Positions 1-7,411 of a DNA stretch of 35,007 nt are shown in pieces. Within the stretch, counting starts at the first letter, position 1; the number at the start of each line of letters is the position of its first letter. Made by a program: the position numbers and the translations under genes. Source of the stretch: Thermoleophilaceae bacterium (lineage in GTDB: Bacteria; Actinomycetota; Thermoleophilia; Solirubrobacterales; JACPNS01); the NCBI GenBank assembly GCA_016463365.1, contig JAEMRJ010000011.1, positions 1-35,007 of the forward strand. The letters run 5' to 3'. Below the pieces are notes generated by a model. The model did not search any database. It had not been told where the DNA came from and was given only the letters and a program-made list of their open reading frames with translations.

Positions 1-92
1 GCCTGCCGTACGTCGACTGCGACGAGTCCGAGACCGCGACGATCCGCGCGATGCTCGAAGAGCGCGGACTCGTCGGCGTGGCAGCTTCATGA
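1..92 (+). CDS. dapA: 4-hydroxy-tetrahydrodipicolinate synthase, C-terminal end (partial)
   Basis: An open frame enters from the left edge and ends at TGA 90-92, giving about 29 residues beginning LPYVDCDESETATIRAMLEE. This resembles the helical C-terminal tail of DapA (consensus of the LP..D..E...IRA.LEE.GL type), the enzyme that condenses pyruvate with aspartate semialdehyde in lysine/DAP synthesis. The stop overlaps the rnj start (ATGA, 89-92), so the two are translationally coupled; dapA directly before rnj is a known actinobacterial arrangement. With only the tail visible, the assignment rests on the short similarity plus that context. No catalytic residue lies inside the window. Confidence 0.7.
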   Translation, partial: LPYVDCDESETATIRAMLEERGLVGVAAS

Positions 93-1771
93 GCAGCAAA
101 CTTCGCGTCCTCCCGCTCGGTGGCCTGGGCGAAATCGGCAAGAACATGACCGTGATCGAGCAGGACGGCAGGATTGTCGTGATCGACACGGGCCTGATGT
201 TCCCGACTGCAGACATGCTCGGCATCGACCTGGTGCTTCCGGATTTCGACTACCTGCGTGGTCGCGCCGATGACGTCGAAGCGATCGTGATCACGCATGG
301 TCACGAGGACCACATCGGCGCGCTGCCGTACGTGATCCGCGAACTCTTCCCGGAAGAGACGCCGCCCGTCTACGCCGCGCCGCTGACCGCCGAGATGGCG
401 CGCTCAAAGCTCGAGGAGCACAAGCTTTCTGACGCGGTCGACGTGATCGAGCGAGCCACACTCGAGCCTTGGGACGCAGGACCTTTCACGCTGGAGCTCG
501 TTCACGTCTCGCACTCGATCCCGGACGCCTGCGGCGTCGTCGTCGGCACCGCGCACGGATCGATCTTCCTGACCGGCGACTACAAGTTCGACCAGACTCC
601 GGTCGACGGCCAGCCGACAGACATGTCGCGCCTTGCCGAGCTCGGCTCTGAGGGCCTGTTGCTGCTCTGCGGCGACTCGACCAACGCCGACCGGGCCGGA
701 ATCGCCCCGAGCGAGTCATCAATCGGACCGCACCTCGAGGAAGCATTCGCCAAGTGCGAGGGCCGCATTCTTGTGACCAGTTTCGCCTCGAACATCCACC
801 GCGTCCAGCAGGTGATCGACGCCGCGACAGTTCATGACCGCAAGATCGCGCTCGTCGGGCGTTCAATGCGACGAAACTTCGCGATCGGCCGAAAGTTGGG
901 GCACATCTATGCGCCCGACGGCATGGTGCTCAAACCCAAGGAGATCGACGACTTCCCCGACGACGAGGTCTGCATCATCTGCACCGGCAGTCAGGGTGAG
1001 CCGCTCTCGGCTCTGCGCCGGATGGCCAACAACGATCACGGCCAGATCACCCTGCACTCAGGCGACACGATCATGTTCTCGGCTTCACCGGTGCCCGGAA
1101 ACGAGCGCGCCGTCAACGAGACGATCGACCGCCTCTTTCACATCGGCGCGACAGTCGTGACCGCGAAGGACGCCCCGATTCACGCGTCCGGACACGGCTA
1201 CCGCGAAGAGCTGAAGATGATGATCAACCTGACCAAACCCAGGTACGTCATGCCGATTCACGGCGACTATCAGCGCCTGGTCCTGCACTCGCGTCTGGCC
1301 GAAGAGGTCGGGATCGACTCCGATGACATCTTCCGCCTCGAAAACGGCCTGCCACTCGAGATTGACGAGAACGGCGCTCGTATCGGGGATCGCGTCAAGA
1401 GCGGAATGATCTTTGTCGACGGCCTCGAGGTCGGAAACGTCGAGGACGTCGCACTGCGTGATCGCCGCATGCTCAGCAGCGACGGCGTCTTCATCGTCGT
1501 CGCCACGGTTTCCGAACAGTCCGGCGAGTCGGTCAGCGATCCGGAAGTGATCTTCCGCGGTGTGCCGTTCATGGACGCAGCTGACGACATGGTTGAGGAT
1601 CTGAAGATCACCGTCGGAACCTCGATCGCGGATCTTGCCAAGAAGGTCAAGAACAGCGAGGGCGTCGCCGAGTCCGAACTGCGCGACAAGCTCCACAACG
1701 ACGTGGCTCGGTTTGTCTACGAGCGCACGAAGCGCCGCCCGATGGTGTTACCCGTGATCGTGGAGGTCTAG
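89..1771 (+). CDS. rnj: Ribonuclease J
   Basis: A 560-residue metallo-beta-lactamase/beta-CASP nuclease with 5'-3' exonuclease and endonuclease activity, acting in mRNA decay and rRNA maturation in the cytoplasm. The zinc motif HGHEDH (H70, H72, D74, H75) follows the N-terminal GGLGEIGKNM strand typical of RNase J. Later hallmarks are HVSHSIPD, GDSTNADR, CTGSQGEP and the beta-CASP histidine segment IHASGHG. The C-terminal dimerisation domain ends KRRPMVLPVIVEV, typical of the family, and the length is normal. The start ATG overlaps the dapA stop by 4 nt, so it is read from the dapA transcript. ftsK follows after 35 nt. Confidence 0.96.
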   Translation: MSSKLRVLPLGGLGEIGKNMTVIEQDGRIVVIDTGLMFPTADMLGIDLVLPDFDYLRGRADDVEAIVITHGHEDHIGALPYVIRELFPEETPPVYAAPLTAEMARSKLEEHKLSDAVDVIERATLEPWDAGPFTLELVHVSHSIPDACGVVVGTAHGSIFLTGDYKFDQTPVDGQPTDMSRLAELGSEGLLLLCGDSTNADRAGIAPSESSIGPHLEEAFAKCEGRILVTSFASNIHRVQQVIDAATVHDRKIALVGRSMRRNFAIGRKLGHIYAPDGMVLKPKEIDDFPDDEVCIICTGSQGEPLSALRRMANNDHGQITLHSGDTIMFSASPVPGNERAVNETIDRLFHIGATVVTAKDAPIHASGHGYREELKMMINLTKPRYVMPIHGDYQRLVLHSRLAEEVGIDSDDIFRLENGLPLEIDENGARIGDRVKSGMIFVDGLEVGNVEDVALRDRRMLSSDGVFIVVATVSEQSGESVSDPEVIFRGVPFMDAADDMVEDLKITVGTSIADLAKKVKNSEGVAESELRDKLHNDVARFVYERTKRRPMVLPVIVEV

Positions 1772-1806
1772 GGCCCTCTCCGTCGAAGCAGTCGCCAAGA
1801 ACCCAT

Positions 1807-4272
1807 ATGGCGACAAAAGTGAAGAAAAACACCAGCAAGCCGCGTGCGACGGCCAAGACCAAGGCGGCTCCGCGCAAGGGCGCGGCGACCAGCGCCACAA
1901 AACGACCGACCTCGCGCCGCGCACCCGGGTTGACCGACCAGCAGCGACTCGACGCGATCGGCCTGGGACTGATGGCAGCAGCGGTCTTCTTCGCCTTCGT
2001 CTTCTACTTCGGCTGGCAGGGGGGCAACCTCGGCAACGCAATCGCCACGGGGATGGAATACCTGATCGGCCAGGGCGCGTATCTGGTGCCGCTCGGCCTT
2101 GCAGCCGCTGGCTTCGTGGCGATCCTGCGTTCTGTTCTGCCCGAGCGTGCTGTCCGTTGGCCGGCGGTGACAATGCTGTGCGCCGGCATTCTGCTGGCGC
2201 TCAGTGCCGGGCTCTTCGGCCTGGGCGCCCCGGTGCCGGCCAAGCACGTCGTTTTTGACCCCGAGTGGTACAAGGGTCACGGCGGCCTGATCGGTGAGAC
2301 GCTCTACTGGCCGATCGCAAAACTGACGGGCGCTGCCGGTGCCGGCATCACCGCGGTCGCGCTGATGGTCACCGGTCTGCTCCAGATGATCGGCGTTCCG
2401 ATCGTTGAGATCGGCGAACGGCTGCTTGACGCGATCGATCGCTTTCGGCACCCGGTCGCAAACCAGCGCGCAGAGACGCCGGCCGCCCGCAAGATGAGTC
2501 AGGCAGCAAAGCAGAGGGCCGATGAGGTCGTCCCGCCTGAGCCTGTCGGCGTCGAACCGGTCGTCCGTGCAACCCATGTCGAGATGGCGCCGGTCCAGGA
2601 GGAGCTTCCCGAGATCGAGGAACAGCCCCACTTTGACGCGAACGAAGTCGAGCTGGTCGAGCCGGAGATCGATCCGGATCCGGTGGTCGTACCGGACGCA
2701 GACGTGCCGATCCGCGTCGGTCGCGCGGCAAGTGTCACCGAGGCCGAAGAGATCACCTACAAGATGCCCAGCGCCAAGGTCCTCGAGCGCTCAAAGGCGA
2801 CGCCCAAGGGCGACAACAAGGCCGCGCAGCAGAAGGTTGCCACCCAGCTGACTGAGGCCCTGAAGCACTTCGGCATCGAGTCGACGCTGGTCGGAACGGT
2901 TGCCGGACCACACGTCACGCGCTTCGAACTGCGCCTCGCGCCCGGAACAAAGATGTCGAAGGTGTCCGGCCTTCGTGACGACCTCGCGTACGCACTGGCA
3001 AGCACGGACATCCGCATTCTCGCGCCGATCCCGGGCAAGCAGGCCGTCGGTGTCGAGGTCCCCAACATCAATCGCGCGATGGTCCGCCTGGGCGACGTCT
3101 ACCAGCCGTTGCCCAAGGAATGGTCTCCGGTCTCGGTCTGGCTGGGCAAGGACATCGGCGGAAAAGCGATCGGCACCGACATCGCCAAGATGCCCCACCT
3201 GCTGGTCGCAGGAACGACCGGCGCCGGTAAGTCAGGCTGCATCAACACGCTGCTCTGCTCGATCCTCCTGGGCTCCACGCCCAACGAGGTGAAGCTCGTA
3301 CTGATCGACCCGAAGCAGGTCGAACTGAACCTGTATGAGCAGATCCCGCACCTCTTGACGCCCGTCGTCACCAGTCCGCGCATGGCCGCCAACGTGCTGA
3401 ACAACCTGATCCGCGAGATGGAGCAGCGCTACACGCTGATGAGCGCGTACAAGTGCCGCAATCTCGTCGAGCTCAATGACAAGCGCAAGAAGGAGGGCGA
3501 GCCAACTCTGCCCTACATCCTCTGCGTGATCGATGAGCTCGCAGACCTGATGATGGTCGCACCGGGAGAGGTCGAGGATGCGATCATCCGGCTCGCGCAG
3601 AAGGCTCGCGCCATCGGTATCCACCTCCTGCTCGCCACGCAGCGCCCGAGCGCCGACATCATCACCGGAATGATCAAGGCAAACGTGCCCTCGCGCATCG
3701 CCTTCGCCGTTTCTTCGCAGACGGACTCCCGAGTGATCCTCGACCAGAACGGCGCCGAGTCGCTGCTGGGCCAGGGCGACATGCTGTTCGCACCGATCGG
3801 CTCGTCGAAGCTTCAGCGCATCCAGGGCGCGTACGTGACCGAGGAAGAGATCATCAAGCTGACCGACTTCTGGCGCGCGCAGGGCGAGCCGGAGTTCCAC
3901 GAGGAACTCCTCGAGGCGCCCGAGGCTGAAGACGCCGAAGACCGTGACGGCCTCGACCCCGACACTGACGACCTGCTGGCGGAGGCGATCCGCACCGTCG
4001 TCGAGATGGGCACCGCCTCAACTTCGATGATTCAACGTCGCCTGCGAGTGGGATACACCCGCGCGGGTCGACTGATCGACATGATGGAACGCCGACTGGT
4101 GATCAGCGGTTACGAGGGCTCAAAGGCTCGGCAGGTGCTGATCACCGAGGGCGATCTACCGCGCGTTCTTGCCGCATTGAGCGGTCAGCCCGAGCTCCCC
4201 GAGCCGGAATCAGTCCTCATGCAGACGACCGCCGAGCACACGCTTGAGCAGCCGTCAGTTTCGACTGACTGA
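1807..4272 (+). CDS. ftsK: DNA translocase FtsK/SpoIIIE
   Basis: An 821-residue septal DNA pump that clears and aligns chromosome termini at division. A basic Lys/Arg/Ala-rich N-tail of about 45 residues precedes four likely membrane segments (roughly 51-70, 91-109, 121-139, 175-197). An acidic Pro/Glu/Val linker runs to about 320, then the alpha/beta motor: Walker A GTTGAGKS at 469-476 and Walker B CVIDELAD around 573-580, followed by the LLLATQRPS segment. A gamma winged-helix domain from about 720 (RRLRVGYTRAGRLIDMME) would read polar KOPS-like sequences. Length and order are those of a complete FtsK. It sits 35 nt after rnj and 44 nt before the RodZ-like gene. No strong Shine-Dalgarno is visible. 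Confidence 0.96.
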   Translation: MATKVKKNTSKPRATAKTKAAPRKGAATSATKRPTSRRAPGLTDQQRLDAIGLGLMAAAVFFAFVFYFGWQGGNLGNAIATGMEYLIGQGAYLVPLGLAAAGFVAILRSVLPERAVRWPAVTMLCAGILLALSAGLFGLGAPVPAKHVVFDPEWYKGHGGLIGETLYWPIAKLTGAAGAGITAVALMVTGLLQMIGVPIVEIGERLLDAIDRFRHPVANQRAETPAARKMSQAAKQRADEVVPPEPVGVEPVVRATHVEMAPVQEELPEIEEQPHFDANEVELVEPEIDPDPVVVPDADVPIRVGRAASVTEAEEITYKMPSAKVLERSKATPKGDNKAAQQKVATQLTEALKHFGIESTLVGTVAGPHVTRFELRLAPGTKMSKVSGLRDDLAYALASTDIRILAPIPGKQAVGVEVPNINRAMVRLGDVYQPLPKEWSPVSVWLGKDIGGKAIGTDIAKMPHLLVAGTTGAGKSGCINTLLCSILLGSTPNEVKLVLIDPKQVELNLYEQIPHLLTPVVTSPRMAANVLNNLIREMEQRYTLMSAYKCRNLVELNDKRKKEGEPTLPYILCVIDELADLMMVAPGEVEDAIIRLAQKARAIGIHLLLATQRPSADIITGMIKANVPSRIAFAVSSQTDSRVILDQNGAESLLGQGDMLFAPIGSSKLQRIQGAYVTEEEIIKLTDFWRAQGEPEFHEELLEAPEAEDAEDRDGLDPDTDDLLAEAIRTVVEMGTASTSMIQRRLRVGYTRAGRLIDMMERRLVISGYEGSKARQVLITEGDLPRVLAALSGQPELPEPESVLMQTTAEHTLEQPSVSTD

Positions 4273-4303
4273 AGCCTTTCCCAACTTCTGGGTCCGCTTC
4301 GCT

Positions 4304-4309
4304 TAGATT
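4304..4309 (+). promoter_or_regulatory. -10 element of a leaderless start
   Basis: TAGATT ends 7 nt before the ATG at 4317, placing the predicted transcription start on or next to the start codon. No Shine-Dalgarno is present. No convincing -35 is seen. Confidence 0.45.
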
Positions 4310-4316
4310 TTCCGTA

Positions 4317-4691
4317 ATGGGCGAGATCGGTGAAACGCTGCGCGAGCGCCGGATGGCGCTGAAGATCGACGTGCACGAGGTGGAAGAGGCGACAAAGATC
4401 CGCGCCAAGTACCTTCGCGCGCTCGAGAACGAGGAGTACGACCTGCTCCCCGGAAGTGCCTACGTGAAGAGCTTCCTGCGCACGTATGCCGAGTACCTCG
4501 AGATCGACCCCAGGCCGCTGGTGGACGAGTACCGCACGCTCGACCACCACGCCGACGAGGATCCGATGGTCTACACGCCGACCACGGTCAACCGTCGCGG
4601 TTCGTACCGGCTCTGGCTGGTCGCGCTCTTACTGATCGTGATCGTCGTGGTGGTGCTTTTCCTGGTCGGTCTGCTCGGCGGCACCAACTAG
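4317..4691 (+). CDS. RodZ-like helix-turn-helix membrane protein
   Basis: A 124-residue protein with an N-terminal Cro/C1-type helix-turn-helix (HTH_25 type, residues about 1-70; motif ATKIRAKYLRALENEEYDLLPG), an approximately 25-residue spacer and one C-terminal membrane helix (about 98-119, Leu/Ile/Val-rich) ending in a short GGTN tail. The HTH plus single-pass architecture is that of RodZ, which links the MreB cytoskeleton to the membrane. Here the periplasmic domain is essentially absent, so it is a truncated or minimal RodZ-like form. In many actinobacteria the ftsK-recA interval instead carries a soluble HTH regulator (ClgR). The start appears leaderless. cinA begins 25 nt downstream from its own -10. 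Confidence 0.8.
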   Translation: MGEIGETLRERRMALKIDVHEVEEATKIRAKYLRALENEEYDLLPGSAYVKSFLRTYAEYLEIDPRPLVDEYRTLDHHADEDPMVYTPTTVNRRGSYRLWLVALLLIVIVVVVLFLVGLLGGTN

Positions 4692-4703
4692 CGCGACAGG
4701 CCC

Positions 4704-4709
4704 TAAGCT
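4704..4709 (+). promoter_or_regulatory. -10 element of a leaderless start (cinA)
   Basis: TAAGCT lies exactly 7 nt before the cinA ATG at 4717, the same geometry as at 4304-4317. There is no Shine-Dalgarno between. Confidence 0.45.
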
Positions 4710-4716
4710 CCCGCGA

Positions 4717-5997
4717 ATGGATCAGATAAGAGCCGGCATCGTTGTGACGGGAACCGAGGTTCTGACGGCGCGCATCGTCGACCGCAACGGACCCTGGCTC
4801 TCTGAGCGTCTGCGCCAACTTGGATTTGACGTCGTGCACATCACGATCTGTCGCGATCGACCCGAGGACATCCGCGCGCAGCTTGATTTCATGCACGAGC
4901 AGGGTCTGGAACTGATCTGCACCACCGGTGGACTCGGCCCGACGGCCGACGACCTGACCGCCTCGATCGTCGGCGAGTTCTGCGATCGCGAGATGTACCT
5001 TGACGAGCCGACGCTCGAAAAGATCAACGAGATCATTGCCGGCTTCACGCTGCGCATGAACTGGGACGCCGAGGCGCTCGCGGAAGGCTCGCGCAAGCAG
5101 GCCGTGGTCCCGCGCGGCGCTGACATTCTTGGCCCGGCCGGGACGGCTCCGGGGCTTGTCGTCACCGGACCCGAGGGCAGCAACAAGCCCGTGGTGGTCG
5201 TTCTGCCTGGGCCGCCAGGAGAGCTTCATGCGATCTGGAAAGAGGCGGTCGAGACCGACACGTTCAAAAGCCTGGCTGCGCGCACGGTGGTTTTTGAAGA
5301 GCAGATGATCCGCATGATCGGTGTCCCCGAGAGCGACATCGCCAAGACGCTCCGCGAGTTTGACGAGACTGCCGGCCTCGGCGACATGGAGATCACGACC
5401 TGCCTGCGCAAGGGCGAGATGGAGATCCTGATCAGCCACCGTCCTGAAGATCGCCCCAGGCGCGAGGCGCTCGTGAATGCGTTCAGCGATCAGTACTCAG
5501 GCGCGATTTTCTCGCAGAGCGCCGAGACTGTCGACGAGCAGATCGCGCGGCTGCTGGACGGGCGCACGATCGCGCTTGCCGAGTCTTGCACCGGCGGCCT
5601 CCTGGCCCACCGCCTGACGCTTCCTGCGGGCGCCTCGGAGTTCTTCCAGGGGAGCGCCGTGACCTACTCCAATGAGGCAAAGGCGCGAGTCCTGTCGGTG
5701 CCACAGGCCGAGCTCGATGATTTCGGCGCGGTGTCGCCCGAAGTCGCCAAGTCGATGGCCGAGGGCGCCCTCGACGCCTTCGAGGCTGACTTTGCGGTCT
5801 CGATCACGGGAATCGCCGGTCCCGATGGAGGGACCAAGGAGAAGCCCGTCGGCACAGTCGAGTTTCATGCAGTCGCCAGAGATGGCCGCAGGCGCCAACT
5901 TGGGATCGTGCTTCCAGGTCGCAGGCATGACGTCCAGGAGCGCGCCGCCACGGTGGCGCTTCATCTGCTGCGCTCTCTGATTGCCGATCCTGACTGA
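4717..5997 (+). CDS. cinA: CinA: nicotinamide-nucleotide amidohydrolase with MoCF-like domain
   Basis: A 426-residue two-domain CinA. The N-terminal half is the molybdopterin-binding fold (GIVVTGTEVL near residue 10, then CTTGGLGPTADDLT). The C-terminal half is the PncC-type amidase, with the nucleophile serine S290 in the AESCTGG motif and a later SITGIAGPDGG loop. The family cleaves NMN to NaMN and ammonia in pyridine-nucleotide salvage, and the N-domain has ADP-ribose pyrophosphatase activity in some members. Linkage to recA is widely conserved. The transcript likely ends at the hairpin with T-run at 6005-6028. Confidence 0.94.
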   Translation: MDQIRAGIVVTGTEVLTARIVDRNGPWLSERLRQLGFDVVHITICRDRPEDIRAQLDFMHEQGLELICTTGGLGPTADDLTASIVGEFCDREMYLDEPTLEKINEIIAGFTLRMNWDAEALAEGSRKQAVVPRGADILGPAGTAPGLVVTGPEGSNKPVVVVLPGPPGELHAIWKEAVETDTFKSLAARTVVFEEQMIRMIGVPESDIAKTLREFDETAGLGDMEITTCLRKGEMEILISHRPEDRPRREALVNAFSDQYSGAIFSQSAETVDEQIARLLDGRTIALAESCTGGLLAHRLTLPAGASEFFQGSAVTYSNEAKARVLSVPQAELDDFGAVSPEVAKSMAEGALDAFEADFAVSITGIAGPDGGTKEKPVGTVEFHAVARDGRRRQLGIVLPGRRHDVQERAATVALHLLRSLIADPD

Positions 5998-6004
5998 ACG
6001 ATTG

Positions 6005-6022
6005 CACGAACGCTTGTTCGTG
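6005..6022. promoter_or_regulatory. LexA (SOS) box upstream of recA; also a possible terminator stem for cinA
   Basis: A perfect 18-bp inverted repeat with arms CACGAAC and GTTCGTG separated by GCTT. It contains GAAC-N4-GTTC, the LexA operator of Gram-positive bacteria and actinobacteria. It lies about 130 bp before the recA start and begins 7 bp after the cinA stop. The same repeat would form a 7-bp stem with a 4-nt loop in RNA and is followed at once by six T residues (6023-6028), so it also fits an intrinsic terminator for cinA. Confidence 0.75.
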
Positions 6023-6090
6023 TTTTTTACGTCCGGGGCAATTGTCACAGTCTTTTCATTGAACTTTTCCGAAGTCTTGTGATTTCGGTC

Positions 6091-6119
6091 TTGACTCGTA
6101 ACGCGCAACTCCGTTGAAT
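6091..6119 (+). promoter_or_regulatory. Predicted sigma-70-type recA promoter
   Basis: TTGACT (6091-6096), a 17-nt spacer, then TTGAAT (6114-6119). The predicted start near 6126 gives a leader of about 26 nt to the GTG at 6152. It lies about 70 bp downstream of the LexA box, so it may be a constitutive promoter with the SOS-controlled one further upstream. Confidence 0.4.
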
Positions 6120-6151
6120 GGAGCAAAGCGCAATGACGACAGGAGATACCA

Positions 6152-7264
6152 GTGGAACGTCTTGATTTGTCCGACAAGCAGAAGGGCGCTGCCCTTGACG
6201 GCGCGCTCACCCAGATCGAGCGCCAGTTCGGCAAGGGCACGGTCATGCGCATGGGCGATGACGACGCGCGCCAGAAGATCGGCGCGATCCCCACCGGCGT
6301 CCTCTCGCTTGACCTGGCTCTCGGCATCGGCGGCGTTCCCAAGGGCCGCATCGTCGAGATCTACGGTCCAGAGTCTTCCGGTAAGACCACGCTCGTCTAC
6401 GAGATCATCGCCCAGGCCCAGAAGGCCGGCGGTACCTGCGCCTTCATCGACGCCGAACACGCGATGGACCCGGAGTACGCCGCGCGTATCGGTGTTGACA
6501 TCGACAACCTCCTCGTCTCGCAGCCTGACTACGGCGAGCAGGCACTCGAGATCGCCGACATGCTCGTCCGCTCGGGCGCCATGTCCGTCGTCGCGATCGA
6601 CTCCGTCGCGGCACTCACCCCGAAGACCGAACTTGAGGGCGCGATGGGCGACCAGACGGTCGGTCTCCAGGCCCGCATGATGAGCCAGGCCATGCGCAAG
6701 ATCGCCGGAAACCTCAACCGCACCGACACCACGTGCATCTTCATCAACCAGATCCGCGAGAAGATCGGGGTCATGTTTGGTTCTCCTGAGACTCAGCCCG
6801 GCGGTCGAGCGCTGAAGTTCTTTTCCTCGCAGCGCCTGGACATCCGCCGCATCGAGTCGCTCAAAGAGGGCACCGAGGTCGTCGGTAACCGTGTCCGCGT
6901 CAAGGTCGTCAAGAACAAGGTCGCCCCGCCGTTCCGTCAGGCCGAGTTCGACATCGAGTTCGGACAGGGAATCTCTTCAGAGGGCTGCCTCGTGGACCTG
7001 GGTATCGAGCACAACGTGCTGCAGAAGTCCGGCTCGTTCTTCTCCTACGGAGACATCAAGATGGGCCAGGGCCGCAACAATGTCAAGCAGTTCCTGCGCG
7101 ACAACGAGGCGATCGCCAAGGAAGTCGAGCAGAAGGTCTTCGCCGAACTCGGCCTCGACTCAACTGGCCGCCCGATCCACGTGAAGGTGGACAAGGAGAC
7201 TGGCGAAGTTATTGAGGCAGATGTTGAGCCGGAGGTTTCGGCCAAGGAGACTGTTGCGGCTTAG
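6152..7264 (+). CDS. recA: Recombinase RecA
   Basis: A 370-residue RecA: an ATP-dependent strand-exchange protein that forms filaments on single-stranded DNA, drives homologous recombination and triggers LexA self-cleavage. Walker [10 protein letters not shown] is at residues 72-80, with the Walker B strand [10 protein letters not shown], the DNA-binding L2 segment [14 protein letters not shown] and a normal acidic C-tail. No intein interrupts it. The GTG start at 6152 is set by a good Shine-Dalgarno (AGGAGA, 6141-6146) and by the usual N-terminus ([12 protein letters not shown]). recX, which commonly follows recA in actinobacteria, is absent here; the next gene is miaB, after a 147-nt structured gap. 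Confidence 0.98.
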   Translation: MERLDLSDKQKGAALDGALTQIERQFGKGTVMRMGDDDARQKIGAIPTGVLSLDLALGIGGVPKGRIVEIYGPESSGKTTLVYEIIAQAQKAGGTCAFIDAEHAMDPEYAARIGVDIDNLLVSQPDYGEQALEIADMLVRSGAMSVVAIDSVAALTPKTELEGAMGDQTVGLQARMMSQAMRKIAGNLNRTDTTCIFINQIREKIGVMFGSPETQPGGRALKFFSSQRLDIRRIESLKEGTEVVGNRVRVKVVKNKVAPPFRQAEFDIEFGQGISSEGCLVDLGIEHNVLQKSGSFFSYGDIKMGQGRNNVKQFLRDNEAIAKEVEQKVFAELGLDSTGRPIHVKVDKETGEVIEADVEPEVSAKETVAA

Positions 7265-7271
7265 AGATCGC

Positions 7272-7379
7272 GGTCGAACCGGTGAAAGTGTCTCGTCCTC
7301 GGCGCTGGTGCGTCTGCGGGCGAGACACTTCCCCCGCAGGCGGACAGGCCGAGGACGAAAGGTTTCCACCGGTTCAACC
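7272..7379 (+). ncRNA. Candidate structured RNA: nested stems A, C, D with a pseudoknot
   Basis: Three nested helices start 8 nt after the recA stop. Stem A pairs 7272-7284 with 7367-7379 (12 of 13, one mismatch). Stem C pairs 7293-7303 with 7348-7358 (11 of 11). Stem D pairs 7311-7320 with 7333-7342 (10 bp, one G-U). The 12-nt loop of D contains CGAGACACTT (7321-7330), a perfect 10-nt complement of AAGTGTCTCG (7286-7295), which sits between A and C. That gives an H-type pseudoknot (stem B) sharing 3 nt with C. It could be the recA 3' UTR or terminator, a small RNA, a cis-regulator or a short palindromic mobile repeat. It matches no family I recognise. Confidence 0.5.
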
Positions 7380-7396
7380 ACGGCAACATCCGCAGG

Positions 7397-7402
7397 TACC
7401 CT
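7397..7402 (+). promoter_or_regulatory. -10 element for miaB
   Basis: TACCCT lies 9 nt before the miaB ATG (7412). No Shine-Dalgarno intervenes, so the mRNA would have a leader of about 0-3 nt. Confidence 0.4.
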
Positions 7403-7411
7403 GAACGCACG

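Noticed and set aside
6043..6075. Damage-inducible (RecA-NDp-like) promoter starting at TTGTCACAG
   Set aside because: Only the first half resembles the motif; the downstream TCTANGAT-like part is absent.
7371..7379. T-loop-like GGTTCAACC suggesting a tRNA or tmRNA end
   Set aside because: No acceptor, D or anticodon arms fit around it, and there is no CCA-type acceptor pairing; the bases belong to stem A of the nested structure.
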